Shown: positions 17,901-26,411 of the stretch, in pieces | How positions within the stretch are numbered: position 1 is the stretch's first letter | Layout: each line of letters starts with the position of its first letter | Assembly (NCBI GenBank): GCA_028277845.1 | Contig: JANQFL010000022.1 | Coordinates: forward strand, 1-64,000 | Length of the DNA: 64,000 nucleotides | Origin: Sneathiellales bacterium | GTDB lineage: Bacteria > Pseudomonadota > Alphaproteobacteria > JANQFL01 | Direction of reading: 5' to 3' | Position numbers and translations under genes: made by a program | The notes under the pieces: model-generated | Told to the model about the DNA's origin: nothing | Database searches by the model: none | What the model saw: only the letters and a program-made list of their open reading frames with translations

Positions 17901-18886
17901 AGGTCCCATTCCCAGTTGCCCATGCGGGCGATGCGTTGCGCGTTGGCCAACCGGGCCTCGCTCTTGGTCAACGCCGATTCGATCGCCTTCAGATCCGTTA
18001 TGTCGGTCGCGATCAGCGTCGCATGCTCGATGACACCGTCTTTTACAATGGGTCCCAGATTGCACCTGAACCAGCGCTTTTCTCCGGTCGGTGACACGAC
18101 CTCCGCTTCGTAGGATGCGAAGTCGCCGGTATCGAACACATGATCGACCGCCGCGCGCGCCCGCGAGCGATGTTCGGCATTCATGTAGGTTCCCAATTCC
18201 GTACCGATGATGTCGTTCTTTTCGAACCCCATTTCGTAGCGGTTGGCGAACTCCATGCTGTAGTTGCGGTCGACCAGAACGATAAAATCGCCCGCGTTGT
18301 CGACCAACGACCGCAAACGCACCTCGCTATCCTGAAGCGCGTTCTGAATGTCCCTGGTTTCGGTGACGTCGCGCGAATTGACGACGATCCCGCGGATGAG
18401 CGGGTTATCCAGGAGGTTGCGGCAGCTGGCTTCAAGGCAGCGCCAGGCGCCGTCCCGGTGCTTCACGCGCATCTCGAACAATTCGACCGACCCGGCTGTC
18501 TTGCCGACATTGCGAATAGCGGACTCCACGCGGCCGACGTCGTCCGGATGTACGATCGACAATATGTTCGAGCCCACCAGTTCGTCCGGCCGGTAGCCGA
18601 GAATGACTTCGACCGACGGGCTTTCGAACATGATCTCGCCGTCGCCGGAAACTACCGTGATCAAGTCCAGGGCGTTTTCGATCAGCGACCGGTAGCGCAG
18701 TTCCGTGTCGTGGGCGGACTCGACGGGTTGCCGAAAATCGGGCTCGAAGTCGGAAGCCGGCGGTCCGTCGACCATATCCTTGAGTTCGGCGAGGCGCCGC
18801 TCGAGATCCGCGATCTCCCGCCGCATGGCGCGCTCCGCAGCGCCGTCGCGCCCTGGCTTTGTCGGGTCAGTCTTCGACGCTGACAC
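14945..18886 (-). CDS. Seven-PAS hybrid sensor histidine kinase
   Basis: A 1313-residue cytoplasmic hybrid kinase without membrane segments. After a short coiled coil (AMRREIADLERRLAELKD), seven consecutive PAS/PAC units follow, each ending in a DIT/DVT-type motif before a linker helix. The DHp phosphoacceptor is His953 in GGVAHDFNNLL, a motif of the NtrB-like HWE/HisKA_4-style kinases with receivers. The ATPase domain (about 1050-1172) shows NLALNARDSM, DTGVGM, EPFFTTK and GTGLGLS. A C-terminal receiver (1194-1313) has its acceptor at Asp1245 (LLFSDVVLP) and Lys in LLQKPF. Signal unknown. A GTG at 18886 is chosen because GGAGG lies six bases upstream; a TTG at 18901 is in frame. No partner regulator is adjacent. 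The TAG stop lies inside repeat copy 3. Confidence 0.9.
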   Translation of the reverse strand: MSASKTDPTKPGRDGAAERAMRREIADLERRLAELKDMVDGPPASDFEPDFRQPVESAHDTELRYRSLIENALDLITVVSGDGEIMFESPSVEVILGYRPDELVGSNILSIVHPDDVGRVESAIRNVGKTAGSVELFEMRVKHRDGAWRCLEASCRNLLDNPLIRGIVVNSRDVTETRDIQNALQDSEVRLRSLVDNAGDFIVLVDRNYSMEFANRYEMGFEKNDIIGTELGTYMNAEHRSRARAAVDHVFDTGDFASYEAEVVSPTGEKRWFRCNLGPIVKDGVIEHATLIATDITDLKAIESALTKSEARLANAQRIARMGNWEWDLVAGKLTWSQEMFEIYGADPDSYEPDLESYQNFIPEEDRADVAATAERGVQEGQIAGEHRIVRPDGVQRTVYELGEVEYDSSGNPLRIIGVTQDISDYKETELARDRTELRLAKMFHAGPSLISITDMETGYMYDANNAFLARLGYERAEVVGKTTMEIGVWRHIDDREKAIGIIRAEGRLSGFESTFVTKSGEAVPVLISTESIEFEGGSQLLTVATDISELKQAEHERSQMETRLAKIFHASPSIITVSDFEDAFVYDVNDTYANVLGYSREEVIGKNAFEIGAWVNPEHRAEIIAEVLRNGFIRNYETLFRSKQGREIPILYSGDVIELNGEKRLLSVCTDISDLVLTREALERAENIRRRFFDLDLIGMAVSVPGKDMVEVNDKLCKILGYSREELLSMTWVDITHPDDVQEDTEQYDKVMAGEQDGYSLEKRYICKDGAVIFINMDVRCIRNPDGSVDSFNVLVQDITERKSAEEAVLRSESRFRNLVDGSIQGLYIHQNLKPIFANQACADIFGYDGPEDIIALGSTDPLIAPGQKDAVYRQRVAKKVGDDKGSFLFKGVRRDGREIWLDVYAGEVEWDGERAVQATFVDVSEKRHAEEQLQQAQKMEAVGQLTGGVAHDFNNLLAVVIGNLELAAEELEEDGLDVPFIHKAIKAANRGADLTHSLLAFSRRQALEPISIDLNERLTGMADMLKRTLGETIEIETELTADLWRCEADPSHMESAVLNLALNARDSMPRGGALTIETSNVVLDGSYAASDSDVMPGEYVMLAVSDTGVGMTPEVIERVFEPFFTTKGVGEGTGLGLSMIYGFVKQSGGHVAIYSEPGEGTTVKLYLPRTDPQARVTGTKPEDTRHVAQAGETILLVEDDQEVRELAVTMLTSLGYEVHAAENARSGLEIIENNTHVDLLFSDVVLPGGMNGPALASEARVWQPDLRVLYMSGYTENAIIHHGRVDKGVILLQKPFRRADLAAKVREALDS

Positions 18887-18926
18887 ACTCGGCCTCCGCA
18901 AATCCTACCGGTCGCCGGAACAGTTG

Positions 18927-19026
18927 TTGTCCATCCCGTTTACCATCAAACCAGTTTCAGTCCCGGATTGTCCATAACGGCAAATAGGAACATGTTGTCC
19001 AATTCGCGACCGTACCGTCTGTCCAT
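18927..19026. promoter_or_regulatory. Four TGTCCA repeats upstream of the histidine kinase
   Basis: TTGTCCAT at 18927-18934 and 18968-18975, TTGTCCAA at 18995-19002, and CTGTCCAT at 19019-19026, all in the same orientation and spaced 41, 27 and 24 bases. On the coding strand of the kinase they read ATGGACAA. They occupy the kinase leader/promoter region and could be activator half-sites. The rest of 18887-19226 shows no gene. Confidence 0.3.
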
Positions 19027-19226
19027 GAGCGGGTTTTGACCGCTCCCGCACGGAAAGCTGTTTCGCCTGGGATTTGGACGGGAAAACTCTAGCGAAAATG
19101 TGTTAACCGAAGCCTGCGAACGCGTCCCGCGCCCGGCCTTCCAATGAATTGCTGCAACGCAAAAGAACAGTCAGTCATTCTGACGCGCCGGTGAAATATT
19201 TCGTCCGACGCCCCCTTCCCGCACGA

Positions 19227-19259
19227 ATGATTTGCGGAATACAAATCCGCTGTAATCAT
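19227..19259. promoter_or_regulatory. Long nested inverted repeat upstream of leucine dehydrogenase
   Basis: The outer arms ATGATT (19227-19232) and AATCAT (19254-19259) enclose the inner arms GCGGA (19234-19238) and TCCGC (19246-19250) around ATACAAA. It lies about 105 bases before the leucine dehydrogenase start in an otherwise AT-rich, gene-free leader. An operator for a dimeric regulator of amino-acid catabolism is plausible; no regulator gene is adjacent. Confidence 0.4.
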
Positions 19260-19363
19260 CGGTCTTTTTCTTCAACTCTTGTTTAGTTCATTGATTCTCA
19301 ACGCTTTTTCCACAAACTACTAGGGTAGATACAAGTATTCTTTTGGAAACGCCAAGGTCAATC

Positions 19364-20428
19364 ATGTCAGTCTTCACGTCCCGTAGTTTCGCCGATCACG
19401 AAGAAGTCGTCTTTTGCAACGATGTCGATACCGGGCTCAAGGCCATTATCGCCGTGCATGACACGACGCTCGGCCCCGCCCTGGGCGGTTGCCGCATGTG
19501 GCCCTACGCCAGCGAGGACGAAGCGCTCGAGGACGTGTTGCGATTGTCCCAGGGCATGACCTACAAATCCTCCGTCGCCGGGTTGAACCTGGGCGGCGGC
19601 AAGACCGTGATCATCGGCGATCCGCGGGCGGACAAAACCCCCGAACTGTTCGAAGCGCTCGGCCGGTTCGTCAACAAACTGGGCGGCGCCTACGTGGTCG
19701 CCGAGGACGTCGGCACGTCGGTCGCGGACATGGAGTCGGTGCGCCAATCCACCCGCTTCGTCGCCGGCACGTCGGAAGGCGGCGTCGGCGATCCCTCGCC
19801 CGCCACGGCCTGGGGCGTGTTCCACGGCATCCGGGCGTCGGTGCGCCATGCCCTGGGCAAGGACTCGCTGCAGGACGTCTATGTCACGGTCCAGGGCCTG
19901 GGCCATGTGGGCTACATTCTCTGCAGCCACCTGCATGAGGCCGGCGCCAAGCTGATCGTCAGCGACATCCACGACGACGTCATCGAGAAGACCCGCGCCG
20001 ATTTCGGCGCCGAGGTGGTCGCCCCGGACCAGGTCTACGCCGCCGACGCCGACGTGTTCGCCCCCTGCGCCCTGGGCGCCGTCATCAACGACGACACCAT
20101 TCCCCAGTTGAAGGCGCGCATCGTCGCCGGTTCGTCCAACAACCAGTTGGCCGAAGACCGGCACGGACTGGCCCTGCGGGAGCGCGGCATCCTGTACGCA
20201 CCGGACTACGTCATCAACGCCGGCGGCATCGTCGTCATCAGCCACGAAGGGCCGGATTACGACGAGGAGGCCGCCATGGACCACGTCGCCACCATCGGCG
20301 ACCGTCTCAGCGATATCTTCGTCCGCGCCGACGGCGAAAACAGCCCGACCAACGTCATGGCCGACCGCATGGCCGAGGAACGCATCGCCGCCGTCCGGGC
20401 CGCCCGCTACGGTGTCGCCGCCGAATAG
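19364..20428 (+). CDS. Leucine/valine-type (Glu/Leu/Phe/Val family) dehydrogenase
   Basis: A 354-residue NAD-dependent amino-acid dehydrogenase of the leucine/phenylalanine/valine branch, which oxidatively deaminates branched-chain amino acids to 2-oxo acids. Family blocks are [10 protein letters not shown] (residues about 38-47), the catalytic-lysine region [16 protein letters not shown], and the nucleotide-binding GLGHVGYIL. The length matches the leucine dehydrogenase group (about 340-365) and is well below hexameric glutamate dehydrogenases (about 450). The ATG at 19364 follows CAAGG; an upstream ATG at 19343 is less likely. It lies tail-to-tail with putA, the last gene of the leucine-degradation operon. 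It would supply 4-methyl-2-oxopentanoate for that pathway. Confidence 0.9.
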   Translation: MSVFTSRSFADHEEVVFCNDVDTGLKAIIAVHDTTLGPALGGCRMWPYASEDEALEDVLRLSQGMTYKSSVAGLNLGGGKTVIIGDPRADKTPELFEALGRFVNKLGGAYVVAEDVGTSVADMESVRQSTRFVAGTSEGGVGDPSPATAWGVFHGIRASVRHALGKDSLQDVYVTVQGLGHVGYILCSHLHEAGAKLIVSDIHDDVIEKTRADFGAEVVAPDQVYAADADVFAPCALGAVINDDTIPQLKARIVAGSSNNQLAEDRHGLALRERGILYAPDYVINAGGIVVISHEGPDYDEEAAMDHVATIGDRLSDIFVRADGENSPTNVMADRMAEERIAAVRAARYGVAAE

Positions 20429-20440
20429 GGCCTGCCCGGT

Positions 20441-23400
20441 CTAATCGTCGGATTCTTCCAAGGACAGCAAGGCGGCATTGCCGCCGGCCGCCGTCGTATC
20501 GACGCTCTGCGTGCGTTCGGTGGCGAAGCGGTGCAGATAGCGCGGGCCGCCCGCCTTCGGGCCGGTGCCCGAAAGCCCCTCGCCGCCGAACGGCTGCACG
20601 CCGACCACCGCACCGATCATGTTCCGGTTGACGTAGGAGTTGCCGGCCCGGATGCGCGAACACACGTGCTGCGCCGTGGCGTCGATGCGGCTGTGCACCC
20701 CCAGGGTCAACCCGTATCCGGTGCCATTGACCGCATCGCAGACGGCATCGAGATCGGACGCGTTGTAGCGGATGATGTGCAGCACCGGGCCGAACACTTC
20801 ACGGGTCAGCAGGTCGAGGCGGTCGATTTCATAGGCCCGGGGGGCGAAGAAGGTACCGTGGGCGCACGTAGCCGGCAGTTCGACCCGGCGCACCAGCTTG
20901 GCCTCCGCGTCCATGCGCACGGCATGATCGTCGAGGACCTTGAGTGCCTGAGCGTCGATCACCGGGCCCACATCCGTCTTCAGATGGGCCGGGTCGCCCA
21001 CATCCAACTCGTCCATCGCGCCGGCCAACATGGCGATGATCTTGTCGGCCACCACGTCCTGGACGAACAGCACCCTAAGCGCCGAACAGCGCTGGCCGGC
21101 TGAGGCGAAGGACGACAGCACCACGTCGCGCACGACCTGTTCCGGCAGCGCCGTCGAATCCACCAGCATGGCGTTCTGGCCGCCGGTCTCGGCGATGAAC
21201 GGCACGATGGGTCCGTCCTTGGCCGCCAGGGTGCGGTTGATCAGCCGGGCGGTCTCGGTCGACCCGGTGAAGGCGACGCCGGCGATGTCCGGATCGCCGA
21301 CCAGCGCGGCGCCGACCGTCGGTCCGTCGCCGGGCACCAGATGCAGCACGTCGCCTGGAATACCGGCCTCGTGCATCATCTGCACCGCCCGAGTGGCGAT
21401 CAGGGACGTTTGCTCCGCCGGCTTGGCGATGACGGCATTGCCGGCCGCCAGCGCCGCGGACACCTGCCCGGTGAAGATGGCCAAGGGAAAGTTCCACGGA
21501 CTGATGCAGGCGAACACGCCGCGGCCATGCAGCGAGATTTCGTTGCGCTCGCCGGTCGGTCCCGGCAGTGCCACCGGACCGCCGAAGTCGGCCCGCGCCC
21601 GCGCCGCGTAGTAGCGGCAGAAATCCACGGCCTCGCGGATCTCAGCGACGGAATCGACGATGGTCTTGCCCGCCTCGCGCACGCACAGGGCCATCAGTTC
21701 GGCGGTGTGTTCCTCGTACAGGTCGGCGACCCGGTCCAGACAGGCGGCCCGTTCCACGGCCGGCCGGCGATCCCAATCGGGTTGCGCCGCATCGGCCCGG
21801 GTTATCGCCGACCGCACCGTCTCCCGGTCCGCCGGGACCACCGATCCGACCTGATGCCGGTTGTCGGCCGGGTCGCGCACCGGAAGCGCATCGCCGTCGA
21901 TGGTCTGTCCGCCGACGATAGGCGCTGCCTGCCACGGCGTTTCCGCACATGCCTCCATGGCGCCCGCAAGGTCGTTCAGGCCGAAATGGTCGGACAGATC
22001 GATACCGCGGGCGTTGCGCCGTTCGTCCCCGAACATGGCCTTGGGCAGCGGGATGCGCGGGTGCGGCACCTGGTTAAGCGCGGCCACCTCGTCGACCGGA
22101 TCGGAAATGATGCTCTCGATCGGCAGCGATTCGTCGACGATGCGGTTGACGAACGATGTGTTGGCGCCGTTCTCCAGCAAACGGCGCACCAGGTAGGCCA
22201 ACAGATCCTCATGACCACCGACCGGGGCATAAACCCGGACGGGAATATCCCATTTGTCCGGCCCGACCACCTGGTCGTAGAGTTCGGCCCCCATACCGTG
22301 CAGGCGTTGAAACTCGAAGTGCTCGGGTCCGGCGCCCGCCGTGTCCGCCAGGGTCTTCACGGCGGCGACCGTGTGGGCGTTGTGTGTGGCGAACTGCGGA
22401 TAGAAGTGGCCGATGTCGCTGAACAGGCGCTTGGCGCAGGCCAGATAGGACACATCGGTCGACGGCTTGCGGGTAAACACGGGATAACCGTCCAGCCCCA
22501 ATTGCTGGGCCAGCTTGATTTCCGTATCCCAATAGGCGCCCTTGACCAGACGCACCGGAATACGCCGGCCTTGCTCGGCGGCCTGTTCCGCCAGCCAATC
22601 AAGCACGGCCAGCCCGCGCTTCTGATAAGCCTGCACGACAAACCCGAAGCCGTCCCATCCCTTGACGCCGTCGGTATTGGCGACGGCATCGAAGACGTCG
22701 AGCGACAGGTCCAGGCGGTCGGCTTCCTCGGCATCCACCGCGACGCTGACCGACACCTCGCGCGCGTGCTTGACCAGGGATTCGAGCCTGGGCACCAGTT
22801 CGTTGGCGACCCGGGTCCTTTTGGCGTGTTCGTAGCGCGGATGCAGGGCGGACAGTTTGATGGAAATGCCCGACCGTTGAAACAGGGTCTGTCCATTGCC
22901 GCCGTTTTTACCGATGGCGGCGATGGCGGCGTCGTAGGACTCGAAATAGCGGTCCGCGTCCTCCTGCGTGCGGGCCGCCTCGCCCAGCATGTCGAAGGAA
23001 TAACAATAGCCGTGCGTCTGGCCGACGGCCGCCCGTTCCAGGGCTTCCTTGACAGTACGCCCGAGGACGAACTGGCGGCCGAGAATGCGCATGGCCTGAA
23101 CCAGGGCCTGCCGGATGATCGGCTCGCCGGAGCGCGACACCAGCCGCCCGACGGCCTGATTGACGCCGGCCTTTTCAGGCCGGCCCAGGCGGATGACCCG
23201 GCCGGTCAACATCAGCCCCCAGGTTGAGGCGTTGACGAAGACCGAATCGCTCCGGCCCAGATGTTCCTCCCAGGCCGCGTCGGAAAGCTTTTCCTGGATC
23301 AACCGGTTGGCGGTTTCGGCGTCAGGCACCCGCAACAGAGCTTCGGCCAGGCACATAAGCACGATGCCCTCGCGGCTGGACAGACCGTATTCGTGCAGGA

Positions 23401-23620
23401 AGGCATCCAACCCGCCGCTGCGGCGCTGGGTTTCCCGCACCCCTTCGACCAGCGAACGCGCCAGTGCTGTCGTGCGCGCCTTTTCGGCGGTGGAAAACCG
23501 GGCCTTGGCCAACAATTCCTGTACGGCCGCCGTTTCGTCCTTGTGGTAGCGCTCGTTGATGGCCTGGCGGAACGGGTTGTCCTGCACGTAACGGTTTTCG
23601 AAGATCATCGTGCGCGTCAT
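20441..23620 (-). CDS. putA: Bifunctional proline dehydrogenase / glutamate-semialdehyde dehydrogenase
   Basis: A 1059-residue PutA that converts proline to glutamate in two steps through a flavin-dependent proline dehydrogenase and an NAD-dependent aldehyde dehydrogenase. The PRODH barrel spans about 170-480 ([56 protein letters not shown]). The ALDH half runs from about 540, with [17 protein letters not shown], catalytic Glu in [10 protein letters not shown] and catalytic Cys in [10 protein letters not shown] near residue 840. The N terminus lacks the ribbon-helix-helix DNA-binding domain of E. coli PutA, so it is an enzyme-only form and regulation must come from elsewhere. It is the last gene of the operon, 20 bases after the DUF1489 gene. 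Confidence 0.96.
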   Translation of the reverse strand: MTRTMIFENRYVQDNPFRQAINERYHKDETAAVQELLAKARFSTAEKARTTALARSLVEGVRETQRRSGGLDAFLHEYGLSSREGIVLMCLAEALLRVPDAETANRLIQEKLSDAAWEEHLGRSDSVFVNASTWGLMLTGRVIRLGRPEKAGVNQAVGRLVSRSGEPIIRQALVQAMRILGRQFVLGRTVKEALERAAVGQTHGYCYSFDMLGEAARTQEDADRYFESYDAAIAAIGKNGGNGQTLFQRSGISIKLSALHPRYEHAKRTRVANELVPRLESLVKHAREVSVSVAVDAEEADRLDLSLDVFDAVANTDGVKGWDGFGFVVQAYQKRGLAVLDWLAEQAAEQGRRIPVRLVKGAYWDTEIKLAQQLGLDGYPVFTRKPSTDVSYLACAKRLFSDIGHFYPQFATHNAHTVAAVKTLADTAGAGPEHFEFQRLHGMGAELYDQVVGPDKWDIPVRVYAPVGGHEDLLAYLVRRLLENGANTSFVNRIVDESLPIESIISDPVDEVAALNQVPHPRIPLPKAMFGDERRNARGIDLSDHFGLNDLAGAMEACAETPWQAAPIVGGQTIDGDALPVRDPADNRHQVGSVVPADRETVRSAITRADAAQPDWDRRPAVERAACLDRVADLYEEHTAELMALCVREAGKTIVDSVAEIREAVDFCRYYAARARADFGGPVALPGPTGERNEISLHGRGVFACISPWNFPLAIFTGQVSAALAAGNAVIAKPAEQTSLIATRAVQMMHEAGIPGDVLHLVPGDGPTVGAALVGDPDIAGVAFTGSTETARLINRTLAAKDGPIVPFIAETGGQNAMLVDSTALPEQVVRDVVLSSFASAGQRCSALRVLFVQDVVADKIIAMLAGAMDELDVGDPAHLKTDVGPVIDAQALKVLDDHAVRMDAEAKLVRRVELPATCAHGTFFAPRAYEIDRLDLLTREVFGPVLHIIRYNASDLDAVCDAVNGTGYGLTLGVHSRIDATAQHVCSRIRAGNSYVNRNMIGAVVGVQPFGGEGLSGTGPKAGGPRYLHRFATERTQSVDTTAAGGNAALLSLEESDD

Positions 23621-23640
23621 TGGGCCCCCGGCTCGGTATG

Positions 23641-24075
23641 TTACAGCAGGCCGAGCTCACGCAATTCGGCCCTCAATTCCGGCGGCATTTCATCGTCGGT
23701 TGTCTGCGAAGTCAACAGGTCCGGTGGCGCATCCCTGGGTTCAAGGTAGCGCCAACCCTGATGCGGGCGGCGCGGCTGCAATTCGGTCCGCACCAGTTCG
23801 GGATCCAGCACCAGTCCGCACTTGCGGCCGTTTTCCGTTTCGACCGTTTCCAGGCCGATGATGCGCTGGCGCACCTGCACGAGGCCACGAATCACCCAAT
23901 ACAAAGAACCGCCGTCCAGCACGTCTGCTTCGCGGCGCGGCCGGTGACGGGTGACATGGCGCAGTTTCGGCGTCTGCCCGGCCTTGCCCATGGCCGCCAG
24001 CCGGCGGCGCTGGAACGTTTCCAGTTGCTCGATATGGTCGACGCCAACGCAGAGTTTGAGGATATGAACGGTCAT
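23641..24075 (-). CDS. DUF1489 family protein
   Basis: A 144-residue cytoplasmic protein of the DUF1489 family, which is largely restricted to alphaproteobacteria and has no known function. The N-terminal signature MTVHILKLCVGVDHIEQLETF is typical. The middle VTRHRPRREADVLDGGSLYWVIRGLVQVRQRI and the downstream DPELVRTELQPRRPHQGWRYL are the conserved core and fit reported family members in length. It is tightly packed between the SLC13 carrier (16 bases) and putA (20 bases), so it is co-transcribed. That gives no functional clue by itself. Confidence 0.8.
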   Translation of the reverse strand: MTVHILKLCVGVDHIEQLETFQRRRLAAMGKAGQTPKLRHVTRHRPRREADVLDGGSLYWVIRGLVQVRQRIIGLETVETENGRKCGLVLDPELVRTELQPRRPHQGWRYLEPRDAPPDLLTSQTTDDEMPPELRAELRELGLL

Positions 24076-24091
24076 ACTGTGTACTCCGTCG

Positions 24092-25468
24092 CTATCCTAA
24101 CAATCCCAGCGCGCGCCACCACAACCAATCGAGTGGCATGAGGATGAAAATCGAGACGGCGGCGGAGACCAGGCATAGCTTGATGGCCCGTGTTGCCGGA
24201 ATGTCGGCCATGTGCAGCGCGACGATCACCGGGGGCGCCTGATAGGGCAGAACGAGAGTGGAAAACCCGACGACGATCATCATCAGGACGGTGGTCAATG
24301 GGACGCCGGATGCGGCGGCGATATCGCCGGCCAACGGTACCATTACGGCGGGAATACCGGGCTGCGTGCTGATCAGGCCGAGCGCCGCCGACACCAGGGA
24401 GACGACCCCGAATGTGTAACCGTCCTGGTTCGGTTCCAACCCGGCCGTTCCCAGCAGCCACGCCGACAAATGATCGCCCAGGCCGCTGGCGGACACCAGA
24501 TTACCGACGCCGAGAATACCGGCCAGGTAAATGATGGACCCGAAGTTGACCTTCTCGATGAAGGCCTTACCCGGCACCAGGTCGACGCCCGGCATGAGGC
24601 AGATGATGGCCGCCGCCAACGCCACCCAGGCCGGCGAGATGTGATGGATCGAATCCGTCGACCACAGGGCCAGCGCCGCCAGCAATAGCACGGACAGGAT
24701 GGTCTCATCGCGCGACAACGGTTCGAGCGAGGTGCGTTCCACCGAGACCTTCAAGCGGTTGGGGTACATCCAGACGATCAACAGCACCACCATGACGGCC
24801 TTGAGCAACCCGAGCACGGGAAAGTGCAGCAGCAGATAACTGCCGTACTGCAGGAATACACCGTGCACGGACTCGCTGGTGCCGATCAGCACCATGTTGG
24901 GGATGTTGGCCGGCAGGATGCCCATGGCCGGAAGGAAGTTGCCCAGGGCGACGGCCATGACCATGCCGAAAAAGCCGTTGCTTTCCGCCTCGAAGCCAAG
25001 GCGCTTGGCCAATGCCATCACCAGCGGGATGAGCAGCACGCAACGGCTCATGGCCGACGGCATGACGAAGGAGAGCAGCACGCTGACCAGAACAATGCCG
25101 CCGATCACGCCGAAATAGGTGGTGGTGAACCGCCGCGCCAGGGTTTCCGCGATGCGCGCACCCAAACCGGTGCGACCGACCGCCACGCCGATGATCAACC
25201 CGGCGAACACCAGCCACAGGGCCGTGCTCTGGAAGCCGGAAAAAACCACCGTCGCCGGCGCGACGGAAAACAGCATGCCGAGGAAGAAGAACATCAACGC
25301 GGCCAGGAATTCCGGCACGACGGCGGTGGCCAGAAGGCCGACGGTGAACACCGCCAACGCGGTGGCGTGGCTGACCTCCGGCCCCCACCCTTCGGGCGGA
25401 AAGACGACCAGCGCCAGTGCGGCCACGGTGGTTCCCGCGGCGACGATTTTCGGAACGGCGATCGCCAT
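24092..25468 (-). CDS. SLC13/DASS-family anion transporter
   Basis: A 458-residue inner-membrane carrier with about eleven to twelve hydrophobic segments. It belongs to the divalent anion:sodium symporter (SLC13/ArsB-NhaD-like) group, which imports dicarboxylates, sulfate or related anions. Re-entrant-loop-like motifs are seen in SFVMPSAMSRCVLLIPL and, in the second half, in LISTQPGIPAVMVPLAG and LPYQAPPVIVAL. The canonical SNT sodium motif is not obvious, so the coupling ion and substrate are uncertain. Its place in a leucine/proline-catabolic operon suggests uptake of an organic acid used by that pathway, such as an oxo- or hydroxy-acid (inference). It starts 24 bases after HMG-CoA lyase ends. 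Confidence 0.82.
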   Translation of the reverse strand: MAIAVPKIVAAGTTVAALALVVFPPEGWGPEVSHATALAVFTVGLLATAVVPEFLAALMFFFLGMLFSVAPATVVFSGFQSTALWLVFAGLIIGVAVGRTGLGARIAETLARRFTTTYFGVIGGIVLVSVLLSFVMPSAMSRCVLLIPLVMALAKRLGFEAESNGFFGMVMAVALGNFLPAMGILPANIPNMVLIGTSESVHGVFLQYGSYLLLHFPVLGLLKAVMVVLLIVWMYPNRLKVSVERTSLEPLSRDETILSVLLLAALALWSTDSIHHISPAWVALAAAIICLMPGVDLVPGKAFIEKVNFGSIIYLAGILGVGNLVSASGLGDHLSAWLLGTAGLEPNQDGYTFGVVSLVSAALGLISTQPGIPAVMVPLAGDIAAASGVPLTTVLMMIVVGFSTLVLPYQAPPVIVALHMADIPATRAIKLCLVSAAVSIFILMPLDWLWWRALGLLG

Positions 25469-25492
25469 CGGTGTCAGAACAGCGGTTTCACG

Positions 25493-26407
25493 TCAGCCGG
25501 CCGCGCGGGACTTGCCGCGCATGGCCCTGGCGACACTGGAGACCGGGTCGCGGCCCAGCGCGTCGGCAATGAACCAGGCGGTCTCGACCAGGGCATCCAA
25601 ATCGACCCCGGTGCCGATGCCCATGCCGTGCAGCATGTAGACCACGTCGTCGGTGGCCACGTTGCCGGTGGCGCCGGGGGCATAGGGGCAGCCGCCCAGT
25701 CCGCCGACCGAACTGTCCACCGTCGCCACGCCCAGGTCCAGGACCGCCAGGATGTTGGCCAACGCCTGGCCATAGGTGTCGTGAAAATGCGCCGCCAGCC
25801 GGTCGACCGGCACCCGCGCTGCCACGGCCTCAACCATGGCCCGGGCCTTCTCCGGCGTGCCAACGCCGATGGTGTCGCCCAGGCTGATCTCGTAACAACC
25901 CATGTCCGTCAGGCGTTCGGCGACGTCGGCCACCGCCTGGGGCGCGATGTCGCCGTCGAACGGACATCCCAGCACGCAAGAGATGTAGCCGCGAACCCGG
26001 ATATTCCGTTCCTGGGCGGCGTCGCAGACCGGTTGGAATCGTTCCAGGCTTTCGGCGATGGAGCAGTTGATGTTCTTCTGCGAAAAGCCTTCCGACGCGG
26101 CGGCGAAGATCGCCACTTCCTCCGCGCCTGCCGCCATGGCGGCGTCGAAACCCTTCATGTTCGGCGTCAGCACGGGATAGACCGTGCCCGGCTTGCGGCT
26201 GATTCCGGCCATCACGTCGGCGTTGTCCGCCATTTGCGGCACCCATTTCGGCGACACGAAACTGGTCGCCTCCACCACCGGCAGGCCGGCGGCGGACAAG
26301 CGGTCGATCAGGGCAATCTTGGTTTCGGTCGGGACCACGCCTGGTTCGTTCTGCAGGCCATCCCGCGGTCCCACTTCGACGATACGCACCTGCTTGGGAT
26401 AGGCCAC
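25493..26407 (-). CDS. mvaB: Hydroxymethylglutaryl-CoA lyase
   Basis: A 304-residue TIM-barrel lyase that cleaves 3-hydroxy-3-methylglutaryl-CoA to acetyl-CoA and acetoacetate, the last step of leucine degradation. It opens with the HMGL signature [12 protein letters not shown], carrying the catalytic Arg and the metal-binding Asp. [17 protein letters not shown] follows. The flexible catalytic loop [15 protein letters not shown] holds the essential Cys, and [12 protein letters not shown] provides the two metal-binding histidines. All key residues are present. The spacing to the upstream biotin carboxylase gene is four bases, so translation is probably coupled. Confidence 0.96.
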   Translation of the reverse strand: MAYPKQVRIVEVGPRDGLQNEPGVVPTETKIALIDRLSAAGLPVVEATSFVSPKWVPQMADNADVMAGISRKPGTVYPVLTPNMKGFDAAMAAGAEEVAIFAAASEGFSQKNINCSIAESLERFQPVCDAAQERNIRVRGYISCVLGCPFDGDIAPQAVADVAERLTDMGCYEISLGDTIGVGTPEKARAMVEAVAARVPVDRLAAHFHDTYGQALANILAVLDLGVATVDSSVGGLGGCPYAPGATGNVATDDVVYMLHGMGIGTGVDLDALVETAWFIADALGRDPVSSVARAMRGKSRAAG

Positions 26408-26411
26408 CGTT

